Source: Sphingobium phenoxybenzoativorans (GTDB lineage Bacteria > Pseudomonadota > Alphaproteobacteria > Sphingomonadales > Sphingomonadaceae). From it: a stretch of 32,252 bases of DNA. Under the pieces are notes generated by a model. That model was not told the DNA's origin and did no database searches. It saw only the letters and a program-made list of their open reading frames with translations. The position numbers were made by a program, and so were the translations under genes. Below, in pieces: positions 7,702-14,881 of this stretch (positions are counted from its first letter, which is position 1; each line of letters opens with the position of its first letter). The DNA lies in the NCBI RefSeq assembly GCF_001757355.1, contig NZ_MINO01000044.1:1-32252 (forward strand), in the 5' to 3' direction.

Positions 7702-8684
7702 GCGCCAAGTCTTCCTTCAATCTGGCGTCCATCCATTGAGAGGACGCGGCCGCCGCGGCGGCGGCCAAGCCATAATGTCACGGTGAGTTCCCCGCCGGGC
7801 AATGTCTGGGCGCGTTCCAGGTCGAGACCGGCGGCATCGAACCATCCGCCCATCTGATCGTCGGAGAAGCCAAGCCGGGCGTGCTGGTCGCGCACGCGCA
7901 GCTCCTCCCGCTCATGCGGCGCGAAGTCCGCGATCAACAGGCGGCCGTCCGCGTCGAGCACGCGCGCAGCCTCCGCGATCACCGCCTCCGGGGCCTGCGC
8001 ATAATGCAGGACCTGATGCAGGATCACCGTGTCCACGCTGTGGCCGCCAAGCGGAAGCGCCATGAAATCGCCCATGATCAGCGCATATTTCTCCGCGCCC
8101 TCATGCGGCAGTTTGGCGCGGGCGAGACGGAGCATTTCGGGGCTGCGGTCGATGGCCGTCACTTGGTCGGCGTCCCCGCCGAAAAGCTGAATCATGCGGC
8201 CGGTGCCGGTGCCGATGTCGAGCAGGCGGCCGATATTCTCACCGGCCAGCAGCGCCTGCATCGCCGCCTCCACCTCCGCCTCCGCGATGTGGAGCGACCG
8301 GATCGCATCCCACTCCCCGGCATGTTCGGCAAAATATTCCTCGGCGGCGTGCGCGCGGTCATTGCGGACGGCGGCCAGGCGGGCAAGGTCCGCCTTCTGC
8401 CAGAGCGCCTCGCTTTCCGAAGGGGTCACGCGGTCGAACAGGTCCAGGAAGGGCGCGACCGGCCCCTTGCGGTCGATACGCAGGAAAACCCAGTTCCCTT
8501 CCTTGCGCTTTTCGATAAAGCCCGCCTCGACCAGAATGCGGACATGGCGGGACACGCGCGGCTGGCTCTGCCCCACGACCTGCGCAATCTCCCCCACGGC
8601 AAGCTCCATGGCGCGCAGCAGGTGCACGATGCGCAGCCGCGTCGGATCACCAAGCGCGCGGAATATGTCCAGGATCGGAGCCAT
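7698..8684 (-). CDS. ArsR-family regulator fused to SAM-dependent methyltransferase (SahR-like)
   Basis: The protein has 328 residues from the ATG at 8684. Residues 1-75 are an ArsR winged helix with the usual LGDPTRLRIVHLL opening and a QPRVSRHVRILVEAG recognition helix. There is no metal-binding CxC. From about residue 120 there is a class I methyltransferase fold with LLDIGTGTGRM (154-164), AIDRSPEML and a VILHQVLHYA strand. Regulators of this architecture next to methionine-cycle genes are known as SahR-type sensors of S-adenosylhomocysteine; that effector is inferred here. It is the first gene of the operon and overlaps metF by 4 bp. An upstream in-frame ATG (8693) sits in the operator and is a less likely start: the promoter places transcription start at about 8684, which would make the message leaderless. 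Confidence 0.9.
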   Translation of the reverse strand: MAPILDIFRALGDPTRLRIVHLLRAMELAVGEIAQVVGQSQPRVSRHVRILVEAGFIEKRKEGNWVFLRIDRKGPVAPFLDLFDRVTPSESEALWQKADLARLAAVRNDRAHAAEEYFAEHAGEWDAIRSLHIAEAEVEAAMQALLAGENIGRLLDIGTGTGRMIQLFGGDADQVTAIDRSPEMLRLARAKLPHEGAEKYALIMGDFMALPLGGHSVDTVILHQVLHYAQAPEAVIAEAARVLDADGRLLIADFAPHEREELRVRDQHARLGFSDDQMGGWFDAAGLDLERAQTLPGGELTVTLWLGRRRGGRVLSMDGRQIEGRLGA

Positions 8685-8688
8685 GCAA

Positions 8689-8718
8689 TTCATATAAAGA
8701 TTTCTTTATATACGTCAA
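8689..8718 (-). promoter_or_regulatory. methionine operon promoter with SahR-type operator
   Basis: Reading on the minus strand, a TTGACG -35 (8713-8718) is followed 16 bp later by TATATG (8691-8696), or 18 bp later by TATGAA, as -10. Between and over these lies a perfect inverted repeat, ATATAAAGA-TT-TCTTTATAT (8692-8711), so a bound dimer would block RNA polymerase. The predicted start point falls on or next to the A of the regulator ATG at 8684. ArsR-family sites are typically AT-rich palindromes of this size, and autorepression of the whole operon is the natural reading. Confidence 0.78.
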
Positions 8719-8894
8719 TCGCAAAGACTTTCAAATGCCCGGCAAGTCTAAGATGGTTAACACTATCCCAAGCGTTATGATTGTCATTGCCTTACCTCAG
8801 TCAAAGCATTAGGAATGGAAGTGGCAGGCTTGACGGGGGTGAGCTGTTCTCCAAAGCATGCCTGCACAGGTTTTTCTTCTAGAGGGGTTTGCCC

Positions 8895-9098
8895 ATGTCC
8901 AAGTCTATTGCTCTTTCGCTCGTTCTCGCCACGTCGCTCGGTCTGGCCGCCTGCTCGGGTGCCGCCGAAAACGCCGCCAACGCTGCGGCCAACGCCGCTG
9001 AGAGCGCATCGAATGCTGCAGACAACGCCATGGAAGCGGCTTCGAACGCCGCCGACAACGCCGCGAACGCCGCTTCGAACGCCGCAAACGCGATGTAA
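8895..9098 (+). CDS. small Ala/Asn-repeat lipoprotein
   Basis: The 67-residue precursor has a lipoprotein signal ending in the lipobox LAAC (Cys20), leaving a mature peptide of only 48 residues. That peptide is almost entirely Ala, Asn, Ser, Glu and Asp in NAA/NAAD/SNAA repeats. The composition suggests one long, mildly amphipathic alanine-rich helix, broadly like the small Lpp/OprI murein lipoproteins, but it lacks their terminal lysine, so covalent peptidoglycan attachment is unlikely. The ATG at 8895 has AGAGGGG seven bases upstream. An in-frame TTG at 8889 is less well placed. It is a single gene closed by two hairpins. I assign no specific function. Confidence 0.8.
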   Translation: MSKSIALSLVLATSLGLAACSGAAENAANAAANAAESASNAADNAMEAASNAADNAANAASNAANAM

Positions 9099-9100
9099 TC

Positions 9101-9163
9101 TTCGGCTTTTGCCGAACGGGATTTGGGGGTCGTCCGGTTTGCCGGGCGGCCCCTTTCTCTTTT
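9101..9163 (+). terminator. Rho-independent terminator after the Ala/Asn lipoprotein
   Basis: A small hairpin, TTCGGC-TTTT-GCCGAA (9101-9116), starts just after the stop codon. A strong second hairpin has arms 9126-9137 and 9142-9153 (GGGGTCGTCCGG / CCGGGCGGCCCC with G-U pairs, loop TTTG), followed by TTTCTCTTTT. The second is a good intrinsic terminator. Confidence 0.82.
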
Positions 9164-9179
9164 CAGGGAGTGTGAGACG

Positions 9180-9410
9180 ATGAGCCCAGGACGTTTGAAC
9201 ACAGGACGTGTATTGGCATCTGGCCTTGCCGGCCTCTGCCTGATCGCCGGACTTGCCGCCTGCGGCCAGGGCGAGGAAGGTGTGGGCGGCGTATCGGCCG
9301 ACGAAGCGAGCGCGCTCAACAATGCGGCGGAGATGCTGGACAATCGCGGCGCGCCGCAAGCCTTTGATGAAGACGCGGAGAATGGCGCCAACGCCTTTGA
9401 CGTCGACTAG
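9180..9410 (+). CDS. small acidic lipoprotein
   Basis: The 76-residue precursor has a lipoprotein signal with lipobox GLAAC, giving a mature part of about 45 residues that is strongly acidic (many Asp/Glu, ending in DVD). I do not recognise the family. The ATG at 9180 follows CAGGGAG at a suitable distance. Longer starts (9123) would run into the upstream terminator and were rejected. It lies between two terminators, so it is likely expressed alone. Being adjacent to another tiny lipoprotein gene suggests an envelope-related cluster, but nothing in the sequence names a partner. Confidence 0.68.
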   Translation: MSPGRLNTGRVLASGLAGLCLIAGLAACGQGEEGVGGVSADEASALNNAAEMLDNRGAPQAFDEDAENGANAFDVD

Positions 9411-9414
9411 CGGG

Positions 9415-9459
9415 ACGGGGACTGGCGAGACGGGAACTGGCGAAAACGGGACTGACGAA
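9415..9459. repeat. three imperfect 15-bp tandem repeats
   Basis: Units at 9415-9429, 9430-9444 and 9445-9459 share an ACGGG-ACTGGCGA pattern. They begin five bases after the stop codon of the small acidic lipoprotein gene and run into the terminator. A longer cryptic frame reads through them, but the lipoprotein frame stops before them. Confidence 0.7.
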
Positions 9460-9461
9460 AA

Positions 9462-9488
9462 GGGCCGGATCTTTCGAACCGGCCCCTT
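9462..9488. terminator. bidirectional terminator between convergent genes
   Basis: The hairpin GGGCCGG (9462-9468) / CCGGCCC (9479-9485) has a 10-base loop. On the minus strand it is followed by TTTTCG, and on the plus strand by a weaker CTTGCGATTTT, so it mainly serves the leftward glycine-zipper gene. Confidence 0.75.
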
Positions 9489-9511
9489 GCGATTTTCATA
9501 TCAGGACGATC

Positions 9512-9928
9512 TTAGCAGCGGCTGTTGCCGCGATCGATCGCGCGTCCGGCCAGAGCGCCTACGCCCGCGCCGACGATGGTTCCGGCGGTGCGGTCGCCAC
9601 GGCGGCCGACAACTTCATTACCGAGCAGACCACCGGCGATGGCGCCGATGATCGTGCCGCCCGTGCCATTGTCGCGGCAGCGATAACCGCTGCGGTAATA
9701 GCGATCACCGCGATAGTAACGGTCGCCGCGATAGCCGCGATCGCCCCGGTAATAATTGTCGCCGCGATAATAGTTGCGGCCACCATAATAGCCACGACCG
9801 CCATAATAATCGCCACGGTCATAGCCGCGATGATGATCGCGCGCCGCTGCAGGGGTCGCGGTCGCCGCGAAGGATGCAATGCCCATCGCGAGCGCTGCGC
9901 CCATATTGATCAACATAGACTTCTTCAT
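9512..9928 (-). CDS. secreted Tyr/Arg/Gly-rich glycine-zipper protein
   Basis: The protein has 138 residues from the ATG at 9928, which is preceded by AAGGAG at a spacing of 7. A signal peptide (MKKSMLINMG to TPAAA, about 28 residues) leads into a low-complexity repeat of RGDxYYRG/RGYxG units (about residues 33-77). A glycine-zipper 2TM domain follows, with GGTIIGAIAGGLLGNEV and TAGTIVGAGVGALAGRAI. The paired glycine zippers match outer-membrane or surface proteins of the Rickettsia 17-kDa antigen / SlyB type, although no lipobox is present here. The two cysteines, near residue 83 and at the C-terminus, could pair. Expression probably rises under general stress, because an EcfG-type promoter lies directly upstream. 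Confidence 0.83.
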   Translation of the reverse strand: MKKSMLINMGAALAMGIASFAATATPAAARDHHRGYDRGDYYGGRGYYGGRNYYRGDNYYRGDRGYRGDRYYRGDRYYRSGYRCRDNGTGGTIIGAIAGGLLGNEVVGRRGDRTAGTIVGAGVGALAGRAIDRGNSRC

Positions 9929-9956
9929 GGCGTTGCTCCTTGCCAATATCTTTTCG

Positions 9957-9981
9957 AACGGACCGTCGGGAATGAAGTTCC
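9957..9981 (-). promoter_or_regulatory. EcfG-type general stress promoter
   Basis: On the minus strand GGAAC (9977-9981) is followed after exactly 16 bp by CGTT (9957-9960). This matches the GGAAC-N16/17-CGTT consensus recognised by the alphaproteobacterial general-stress sigma factor EcfG. The predicted transcription start is near 9950, about 20 bases before the glycine-zipper gene ATG, leaving room for its AAGGAG ribosome-binding site. Confidence 0.78.
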
Positions 9982-10113
9982 TTTCGAATGTGCCCCTTAT
10001 GACCGAGTCGCGTTGAGCGGATGCTGAATGGGCATGTCAGCGGCCGTTCAGTTATTTTCCGTTCATAAAAAGCGCGTGGAGTTGCCCGCGCAAATCGCCT
10101 ATCCGCCGCACCC

Positions 10114-11115
10114 ATGCGCCGCATCCTGCTGATCCTCGCGATTTTCGCGGCCCTGCTGCCGCAGAGGCACACGGCGAAGGACGATCCGGTGAAGGCGGGG
10201 CCGCTGCTGGTGACCGCCGAACCGCTGCTCCTGAACGACGATGATCCGGCGCAGAAGGCGGTGGGACCGCTGCGCTGGCTGGGCAGTTGGGACATTCGCA
10301 GCAAGCAATCGGATTTCGGCAGCATTTCCGCCATGCTGGTGCAGCCCGACGGATCGATCCTGGGCCTGAGCGATTCGGGCACGCTGATGGGATTCCGGGT
10401 CGACGCCGCCGGGCGCACTGACGGGGGACGACCGTTCATCGCCCCGCTGCCGATCCAGCCGGAGGAACGGGACTGGCCGACATGGCGCTGGGATTCCGAA
10501 TCGATGGTGCATGACCCGGCGACGGATCGTTACTGGGTCGGCTTTGAGCTGCAGAACCGCATCTGCCGCTATTCCCCCGGCTTCGCCCGCGTGGAAAGCT
10601 GTGTCTTCTGGCCGGAGATGGCGGACTGGCCCAAGACCGGAGGGCCGGAGGCGATGGCGCGGCTGGCCGATGGACGCTTCCTGGTCTTTTCGGAGAAGGC
10701 GGAAGGGTTGGACGGCGGCAAGGACCTGCTGCTGTTCGACGGCGATCCCGCCGAGCCGGACACGCCCCACCCCGTGCGGATGACGTACCGGCCGCCGCAG
10801 GGCTATATGCCGACCGACGCGCTGCCGCTGGGCGGAAACCGGCTGCTGGTGCTCAACCGGCGGGTGACGATGCATGAGGGGTTCACCGGCTCCATCGCGC
10901 TGGTCGAGATGCCGGAGTTGAAGGCGGGCGCAGTGCTGACCGGCAGGCAGATCGCCCGGCTGGCTCCGCCGGTCATCTCGGACAATTATGAGGCGCTGGC
11001 GCTGTCCTATGAAAAGGGGCAGCCGGTGCTGTGGGTAATGTCCGACGACAACTACCAGTTCTTTCAGCGGACCTTGCTGATCAAATTCGCGCTGCCGCCG
11101 GAATGGATGCGTTAG
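10114..11115 (+). CDS. esterase-like activity of phytase family protein
   Basis: This 333-residue protein belongs to the PF13449 'esterase-like activity of phytase' family. It has a short hydrophobic N-terminus (residues 1-20, probable signal peptide), then beta-propeller-like segments with the family hallmarks: SDFGSISAM-x-x-x-PDG at the start, WDSESMV-D followed by W-x-GFE, GGPEAMARLADGRFLVFSE, and ISDNYEALAL near the C-terminus. Members are exported and are thought to hydrolyse phosphate or other esters, but the true substrate is not established. No clear ribosome-binding site precedes the ATG. The gene stands alone and is followed by a palindromic repeat. Confidence 0.85.
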   Translation: MRRILLILAIFAALLPQRHTAKDDPVKAGPLLVTAEPLLLNDDDPAQKAVGPLRWLGSWDIRSKQSDFGSISAMLVQPDGSILGLSDSGTLMGFRVDAAGRTDGGRPFIAPLPIQPEERDWPTWRWDSESMVHDPATDRYWVGFELQNRICRYSPGFARVESCVFWPEMADWPKTGGPEAMARLADGRFLVFSEKAEGLDGGKDLLLFDGDPAEPDTPHPVRMTYRPPQGYMPTDALPLGGNRLLVLNRRVTMHEGFTGSIALVEMPELKAGAVLTGRQIARLAPPVISDNYEALALSYEKGQPVLWVMSDDNYQFFQRTLLIKFALPPEWMR

Positions 11116-11148
11116 GGCGAACGTCGGTTAGTCAGAACTACCCCGCCT

Positions 11149-11247
11149 CCGTTCGGGCTGAGCTTGTCGAAGCCTTCCAACGAGCGCAGCGAAGTGACCT
11201 CCCTATCGGTCGGTCGAACCCCCTTCGACTTCGCTCAGGGCGAACGG
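11149..11247. repeat. palindromic element, CCGTTCGGGCTGAGCTTG arms (copy 2)
   Basis: The left arm 11149-11172 is identical to the left arm of the copy at 6676-6699. The right arm 11223-11247 (CTTCGACTTCGCTCAGGG...) is its imperfect inverse. The centre contains the GAGCGCAGCGAAGT stretch often seen in this family. It sits between the convergent phytase-esterase-like gene and rpmB. Confidence 0.88.
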
Positions 11248-11292
11248 TTCAGATTTCATTGTGCTGCTTCAACATTGTAGCAGACAAGAAAA

Positions 11293-11314
11293 AAGCGGCC
11301 CGAACAGGCCGCTT
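11293..11314 (-). terminator. rpmB terminator
   Basis: On the minus strand the stem AAGCGGCC / GGCCGCTT with a six-base loop is followed by TTTTCTTG, a textbook intrinsic terminator 25 bp after the rpmB stop. Confidence 0.88.
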
Positions 11315-11339
11315 CCTTCGATCAGACTGGAACGCGCGC

Positions 11340-11630
11340 TCAGGCGGCGGTTGCCAGCTTCTTCTTGATGTCGCGCTTCAGACGGCGGGCCTTCAGCGAA
11401 AGCTGATCGTCGCCGGTCTTGAGCAGCCAGTTGTCCAGACCGCCGACATGCTCGACCGAACGCAGGCCGTGGGTCGAAACCCGCAGCTTCACGCCCTGCT
11501 CCAGAGCCTCAGAGATCAGCGTGACATTCTGCAGGTTCGGCAGGAACACGCGCTTCGTCTTGTTGTTCGCGTGGGAAACATTGTGTCCCACCTGACGGCC
11601 CTTGCCGGTCAGCTCGCAAATGCGCGACAT
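11340..11630 (-). CDS. rpmB: 50S ribosomal protein L28
   Basis: This 96-residue protein is full-length L28. It begins [11 protein letters not shown] and contains the conserved [13 protein letters not shown] segment (15-27), the NLQNVTL strand and [17 protein letters not shown] towards the C-terminus. L28 binds 23S rRNA in the large subunit. It carries no Zn-ribbon cysteines (only Cys5), so it is the zinc-independent form common in alphaproteobacteria. It is monocistronic, with its own terminator. Confidence 0.97.
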   Translation of the reverse strand: MSRICELTGKGRQVGHNVSHANNKTKRVFLPNLQNVTLISEALEQGVKLRVSTHGLRSVEHVGGLDNWLLKTGDDQLSLKARRLKRDIKKKLATAA

Positions 11631-11800
11631 AAAAGATCAGCCTTGTAGTTCGGGTTTATCCGGAAAGCGGCGCGGATAGCGAGAATCGCCCGGCGCGTCA
11701 ACCCGCCAACATGCGCGCGCCGGGGAAGATCGGTGCGCTAACGCAACCATCTGCTCCGGCCGGGCGTTTGCTTCTCCGATATGGTTTACAGGAGGTCAAG

Positions 11801-12028
11801 ATGGTTCGATTTCTCGGCGGTCTTTTGCTGATAGGTCTGATATTGGTCGGCACGGCGTTCGCCTTCGGCCTGGTCAAAGTGCAGCAGACGCAGACAGCCA
11901 CGACACCCAAAATCGCCGTCCAGCCGGGCACTTTGCCCGAATATAAGGCCGATGTGGTCAAGGTGAAGGTCGGCACCAAGGACGAGACGGTGAAAGTGCC
12001 CACGGTCGACGTCGAAAAGCCGGAATAG
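11801..12028 (+). CDS. small inner-membrane-anchored protein of unknown function
   Basis: This 75-residue protein has one N-terminal membrane segment (residues 4-23, LGGLLLIGLILVGTAFAFGL). A polar, Val/Lys/Thr-rich tail follows, probably periplasmic, with the near-repeat VVKVKVGTKDETVKVP. The ATG at 11801 has a strong AGGAGG six bases upstream, so the gene is real; the longer in-frame start at 11711 lacks one. I do not recognise the family. It lies 46 bp before tadA on the same strand and could share its transcript. Confidence 0.75.
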   Translation: MVRFLGGLLLIGLILVGTAFAFGLVKVQQTQTATTPKIAVQPGTLPEYKADVVKVKVGTKDETVKVPTVDVEKPE

Positions 12029-12074
12029 CGGCCCGCTTGTCGCGGGGGCGCTTGCGCGGGTAAGGCGTTGGGCC

Positions 12075-12530
12075 ATGCCCGCCTTTCCCCTGCCCGATCC
12101 CATGCGCCGCGCGCTGGACCTCGCCCGCGCGGCGGAGGCGGCCGGAGAGGTGCCGATCGGCGCGGTCGTGGTGAAGGATGGGCGAATCATCGGCGAAGGC
12201 GAGAATCGCAACCGGCGCGACAATGACCCCACCGCCCATGCGGAGATGGTGGCGATTCGCGCCGCCGCCGCTGCGCTGGGCGATTTCCGGCTGACCGGTT
12301 GCGACCTGTGGGTGACGCTGGAGCCATGCCCGATGTGCGCGGGGGCGATTTCCCACGCGCGGATAGAGCGGCTCTATTATGGCGCGGCGGACCCGAAGGG
12401 CGGGGCGGTCGAACATGGTTCCCGCATCTTCGCCCAGCCGGAATGCCTGCACCGGCCCGAACATTATGGCGATATCGGCGCGGAGGAGTCTGCCGGACTA
12501 TTGCGCGGCTTTTTCGCCGCCCGGCGCTGA
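12075..12530 (+). CDS. tadA: tRNA-specific adenosine deaminase
   Basis: TadA converts adenosine-34 of tRNA-Arg(ACG) to inosine. The 151-residue protein has the complete cytidine/adenosine deaminase zinc site: His55-Ala-Glu57 (HAE, with Glu57 the proton shuttle) and Pro84-Cys85-Pro-Met-Cys88. It also has the TadA-type NxxxxxxDPTAHAE run and a GAxDPKGGAV loop. The 3' end overlaps the 3' end of the convergent glycosyltransferase gene by 33 bp, with no terminator between them. Confidence 0.95.
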   Translation: MPAFPLPDPMRRALDLARAAEAAGEVPIGAVVVKDGRIIGEGENRNRRDNDPTAHAEMVAIRAAAAALGDFRLTGCDLWVTLEPCPMCAGAISHARIERLYYGAADPKGGAVEHGSRIFAQPECLHRPEHYGDIGAEESAGLLRGFFAARR

Positions 12531-14405
12531 ATAATCGATCCGGTACAGGGTATAGGGCAGCGTCAGGCCGGTGCGCAAATGCACCGGAGACAGCCATGAC
12601 GGGACCTTGCCCCGCATGAGCTGGGCATAGAGGCCGTTGGGGCTGCGCGCCTGATAGACCGTACCCTCCGGGAAATGGGGGCAGATCAGCAGATAGGCGG
12701 CATTATGCCGCTGCGCGATCGGGCGGAAGGCGTCCGGCGATCCGTCAAAGGCGTGATGGATGTCGAGTATGGCCGCGGCGTTGCGGTGATAGGGACCGGC
12801 AAGGGCGCTGTGATGCGTCGTCGCCAGCAGGCGCGGCCCCAGATCGACCATCGTGAAGATCACCGCCGGGGGAAGCTGGTCCAGCACCTCCAGCGCAGGC
12901 AGGGTGCGGCAACGGCCATTCGCTTTCCTGATCGCCTCCCGCCGCAGCTTCACCATCGGCCGGGTCCCGGCGACTTTCTCCTCCATGATGTCCGCGATCA
13001 GCATGTTGGCGCGCGGATAGAGCGGATAGGCGAGCAGCACTGCGGCCACCAGGACGGCGGCGGCGATCCCTGCGGCTCTTGCGAACCGCTTGCCCTCCCG
13101 GATGGCCATCAGCGCCACATAGGCGGCCCATGCCACCGCCGGGATGGCGAGGAGCTGCGCGGCGGGGCCGGCGCGCAACTGCCAGAACAGCAGGCCGAAA
13201 GCGACCAGGGTCATGATGGATATCGCTGCCCAGGCCCACAGCCTCTCCCTGTCCCGCCGGGCGGACCAGCAGCCAAAGGCGGAGGCGGCAATGGCGATCA
13301 GCGGCAGCGCGAGCAGCGGCACGGCGACGTTGCGCGCCTGCGCAGTGATCGGCTTTGCCTCGCGGATGTTGGCGAGCCAGAGCTTCTCCAGTTCCGGGGA
13401 GAGTTGGTAGGCTCCGGTCAGGCATTGCGGCCAGTTGAGCCAGGCAAACAATGCCACCGCGCCACCGACCACGACGCCAGCGCCCAGCCGCGCGGGCCAG
13501 GAACGCAGGGGCAGAAGCGTCAGCAGCAGCATGCCACCGGCCGCCATGCCCAGAATCCCGACCCAGATGGGCGACAGGGCGTCGCACATCGGTTGCCGGT
13601 TCGCATAGCTGGCAAAGACCAGAAAGCAGAAGGCGCTGCCGCCGCCCAGGCTGAGCGCATAGGGGCGCATCCGCTCCGCCGCGCCCTCGTCAAACACCCA
13701 GCGCAGGGCAATCAGCGCCCCTGCCGCCGCGAGATAGACGATCATCTCCATGCCGATCGCGATGGAAAGCGCGCTGGCGACCCCAGCAATCACCCCGCCG
13801 CGCCGCCGTTGCGGATCGAGCAGCCCGGCGATCATCGTCACGGTCAGGGCGAGTTGCCAGCCATGATGATCGATGCGCAGGGGCATGAACATGCCCAGCC
13901 CCATCTGCGCCGCCAGCGGGGCGAGAGCGGCGATGATCCAGGCGTTGCCGGGCGCGAGCCGCCGGGCGATGAAGCCAAGGCTGAGCATCAGCAGCAGGAG
14001 CGGAAGCAAGGGCGCGATGGCGCAGGCCAGCCGGTCGGCCATGCCCGTGCCGACGAAAGGCCGGAAAAACAGCATCAGCCCGGCGATCGGCAGGTCGACG
14101 ATACGGGACCAGTGAATGTTCGCGCCGCCCGGCGGGTCCAGCCGGTATTGGCGCAGGTCGAACCAGCCCTGTCCCGCCAGCCAGTCCTTCACCTGCACAT
14201 AGCGGATATTATCGTCCGTATCGCCCAGTGCGAACCATTCGATCGAGGGCCAACGTATCTTCAGGAAATAGACAACCAGCCCGACCCACAGCGCGAAGGT
14301 CGTCCATTTCCAATTGTCGCGAACCCAGTCAGCCAGATCCGCCACGGCAGGCGCGATGCGCGCGCGGAGCGTTGCCAACATCTTCTTGCCGCTTTCCAAT
14401 GTCAT
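12498..14405 (-). CDS. polytopic GT-C-like glycosyltransferase
   Basis: This 635-residue membrane protein has about 11-12 hydrophobic segments between residues 35 and 455 and a soluble C-terminal part (about 460-635). The first external loop carries acidic residues (FALGDTDDNI, Asp62/64/65) and a GGANIHWSRIVDLPIAG motif (93-109), as in GT-C enzymes such as STT3/PMT, which use an acidic first-loop motif to handle a lipid-linked sugar donor. A second RIDHHGW motif follows near residue 177. Substrate is unknown. It is divergent from a GtrA flippase gene only 43 bp away, which supports a role in moving or using polyprenyl-phosphate sugars. The exact GT-C subfamily is uncertain. The start ATG at 14405 has no strong ribosome-binding site. 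Confidence 0.65.
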   Translation of the reverse strand: MTLESGKKMLATLRARIAPAVADLADWVRDNWKWTTFALWVGLVVYFLKIRWPSIEWFALGDTDDNIRYVQVKDWLAGQGWFDLRQYRLDPPGGANIHWSRIVDLPIAGLMLFFRPFVGTGMADRLACAIAPLLPLLLLMLSLGFIARRLAPGNAWIIAALAPLAAQMGLGMFMPLRIDHHGWQLALTVTMIAGLLDPQRRRGGVIAGVASALSIAIGMEMIVYLAAAGALIALRWVFDEGAAERMRPYALSLGGGSAFCFLVFASYANRQPMCDALSPIWVGILGMAAGGMLLLTLLPLRSWPARLGAGVVVGGAVALFAWLNWPQCLTGAYQLSPELEKLWLANIREAKPITAQARNVAVPLLALPLIAIAASAFGCWSARRDRERLWAWAAISIMTLVAFGLLFWQLRAGPAAQLLAIPAVAWAAYVALMAIREGKRFARAAGIAAAVLVAAVLLAYPLYPRANMLIADIMEEKVAGTRPMVKLRREAIRKANGRCRTLPALEVLDQLPPAVIFTMVDLGPRLLATTHHSALAGPYHRNAAAILDIHHAFDGSPDAFRPIAQRHNAAYLLICPHFPEGTVYQARSPNGLYAQLMRGKVPSWLSPVHLRTGLTLPYTLYRIDYSAPGGEKAAQ

Positions 14406-14448
14406 CTGCGCGGATTAGACCAGCCGTGGCAAAGCGCAACGGGAACAA

Positions 14449-14874
14449 ATGAAAATCATGGACGGCCTGCGGGCACCCTCCGCCCGGCACCGGGCGCTGT
14501 TCTGGCAGATTGTGCGGTATGGCGTAACCGGCGTGGCCGTGACGGCGGTGCAGGCGGTAATATACTGGATATTGGCGACCCATGCCGACTTCCATGTGCA
14601 GACGGCCAATCTGTGCGGCTATCTGGTGGCGGTTTGCGTCGGTTATCTGCTGCATGGGCAGTTCACCTTTCGCGGGCATGGCGGCCGCGACCGGCCCGCC
14701 GCGCGGGGTTTCCGCTTTGTCACGGTGTCGCTGGTCAGCCTGGGGCTGAACGCGGTCTGGGTGTGGCTGTGCGTGACGGTGGCGGGATGGCCCACATGGT
14801 CGCCGATCCCCGCCATGTTCTTCGTCACGCCCGCCATCGTGTTCGTGCTGAACCGGCAATGGGTGTTCCGCTGA
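14449..14874 (+). CDS. GtrA family membrane protein
   Basis: This 141-residue protein has four membrane segments and the GtrA family layout: QIVRYGVTGVAVTAVQAVIYW at the N-terminus, the NLCGYLVAVCVGYLLHGQFTF segment (59-79) that corresponds to the conserved N-x-x-x-F-x-x-N-x-x-W-T-F region, and a C-terminal FVLNRQWVFR. GtrA-type proteins flip or hand over polyprenyl-phosphate-linked sugars for O-antigen or other glycan decoration. It pairs naturally with the divergent GT-C-like gene. Its stop is 7 bp from the stop of the convergent exporter gene. Confidence 0.88.
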   Translation: MKIMDGLRAPSARHRALFWQIVRYGVTGVAVTAVQAVIYWILATHADFHVQTANLCGYLVAVCVGYLLHGQFTFRGHGGRDRPAARGFRFVTVSLVSLGLNAVWVWLCVTVAGWPTWSPIPAMFFVTPAIVFVLNRQWVFR

Positions 14875-14881
14875 CGCCCGG

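Noticed and set aside
8784..9391. Leftward open frames across the small lipoprotein region
   Set aside because: They cross two terminators and a promoter and are shadows of the rightward lipoprotein genes.
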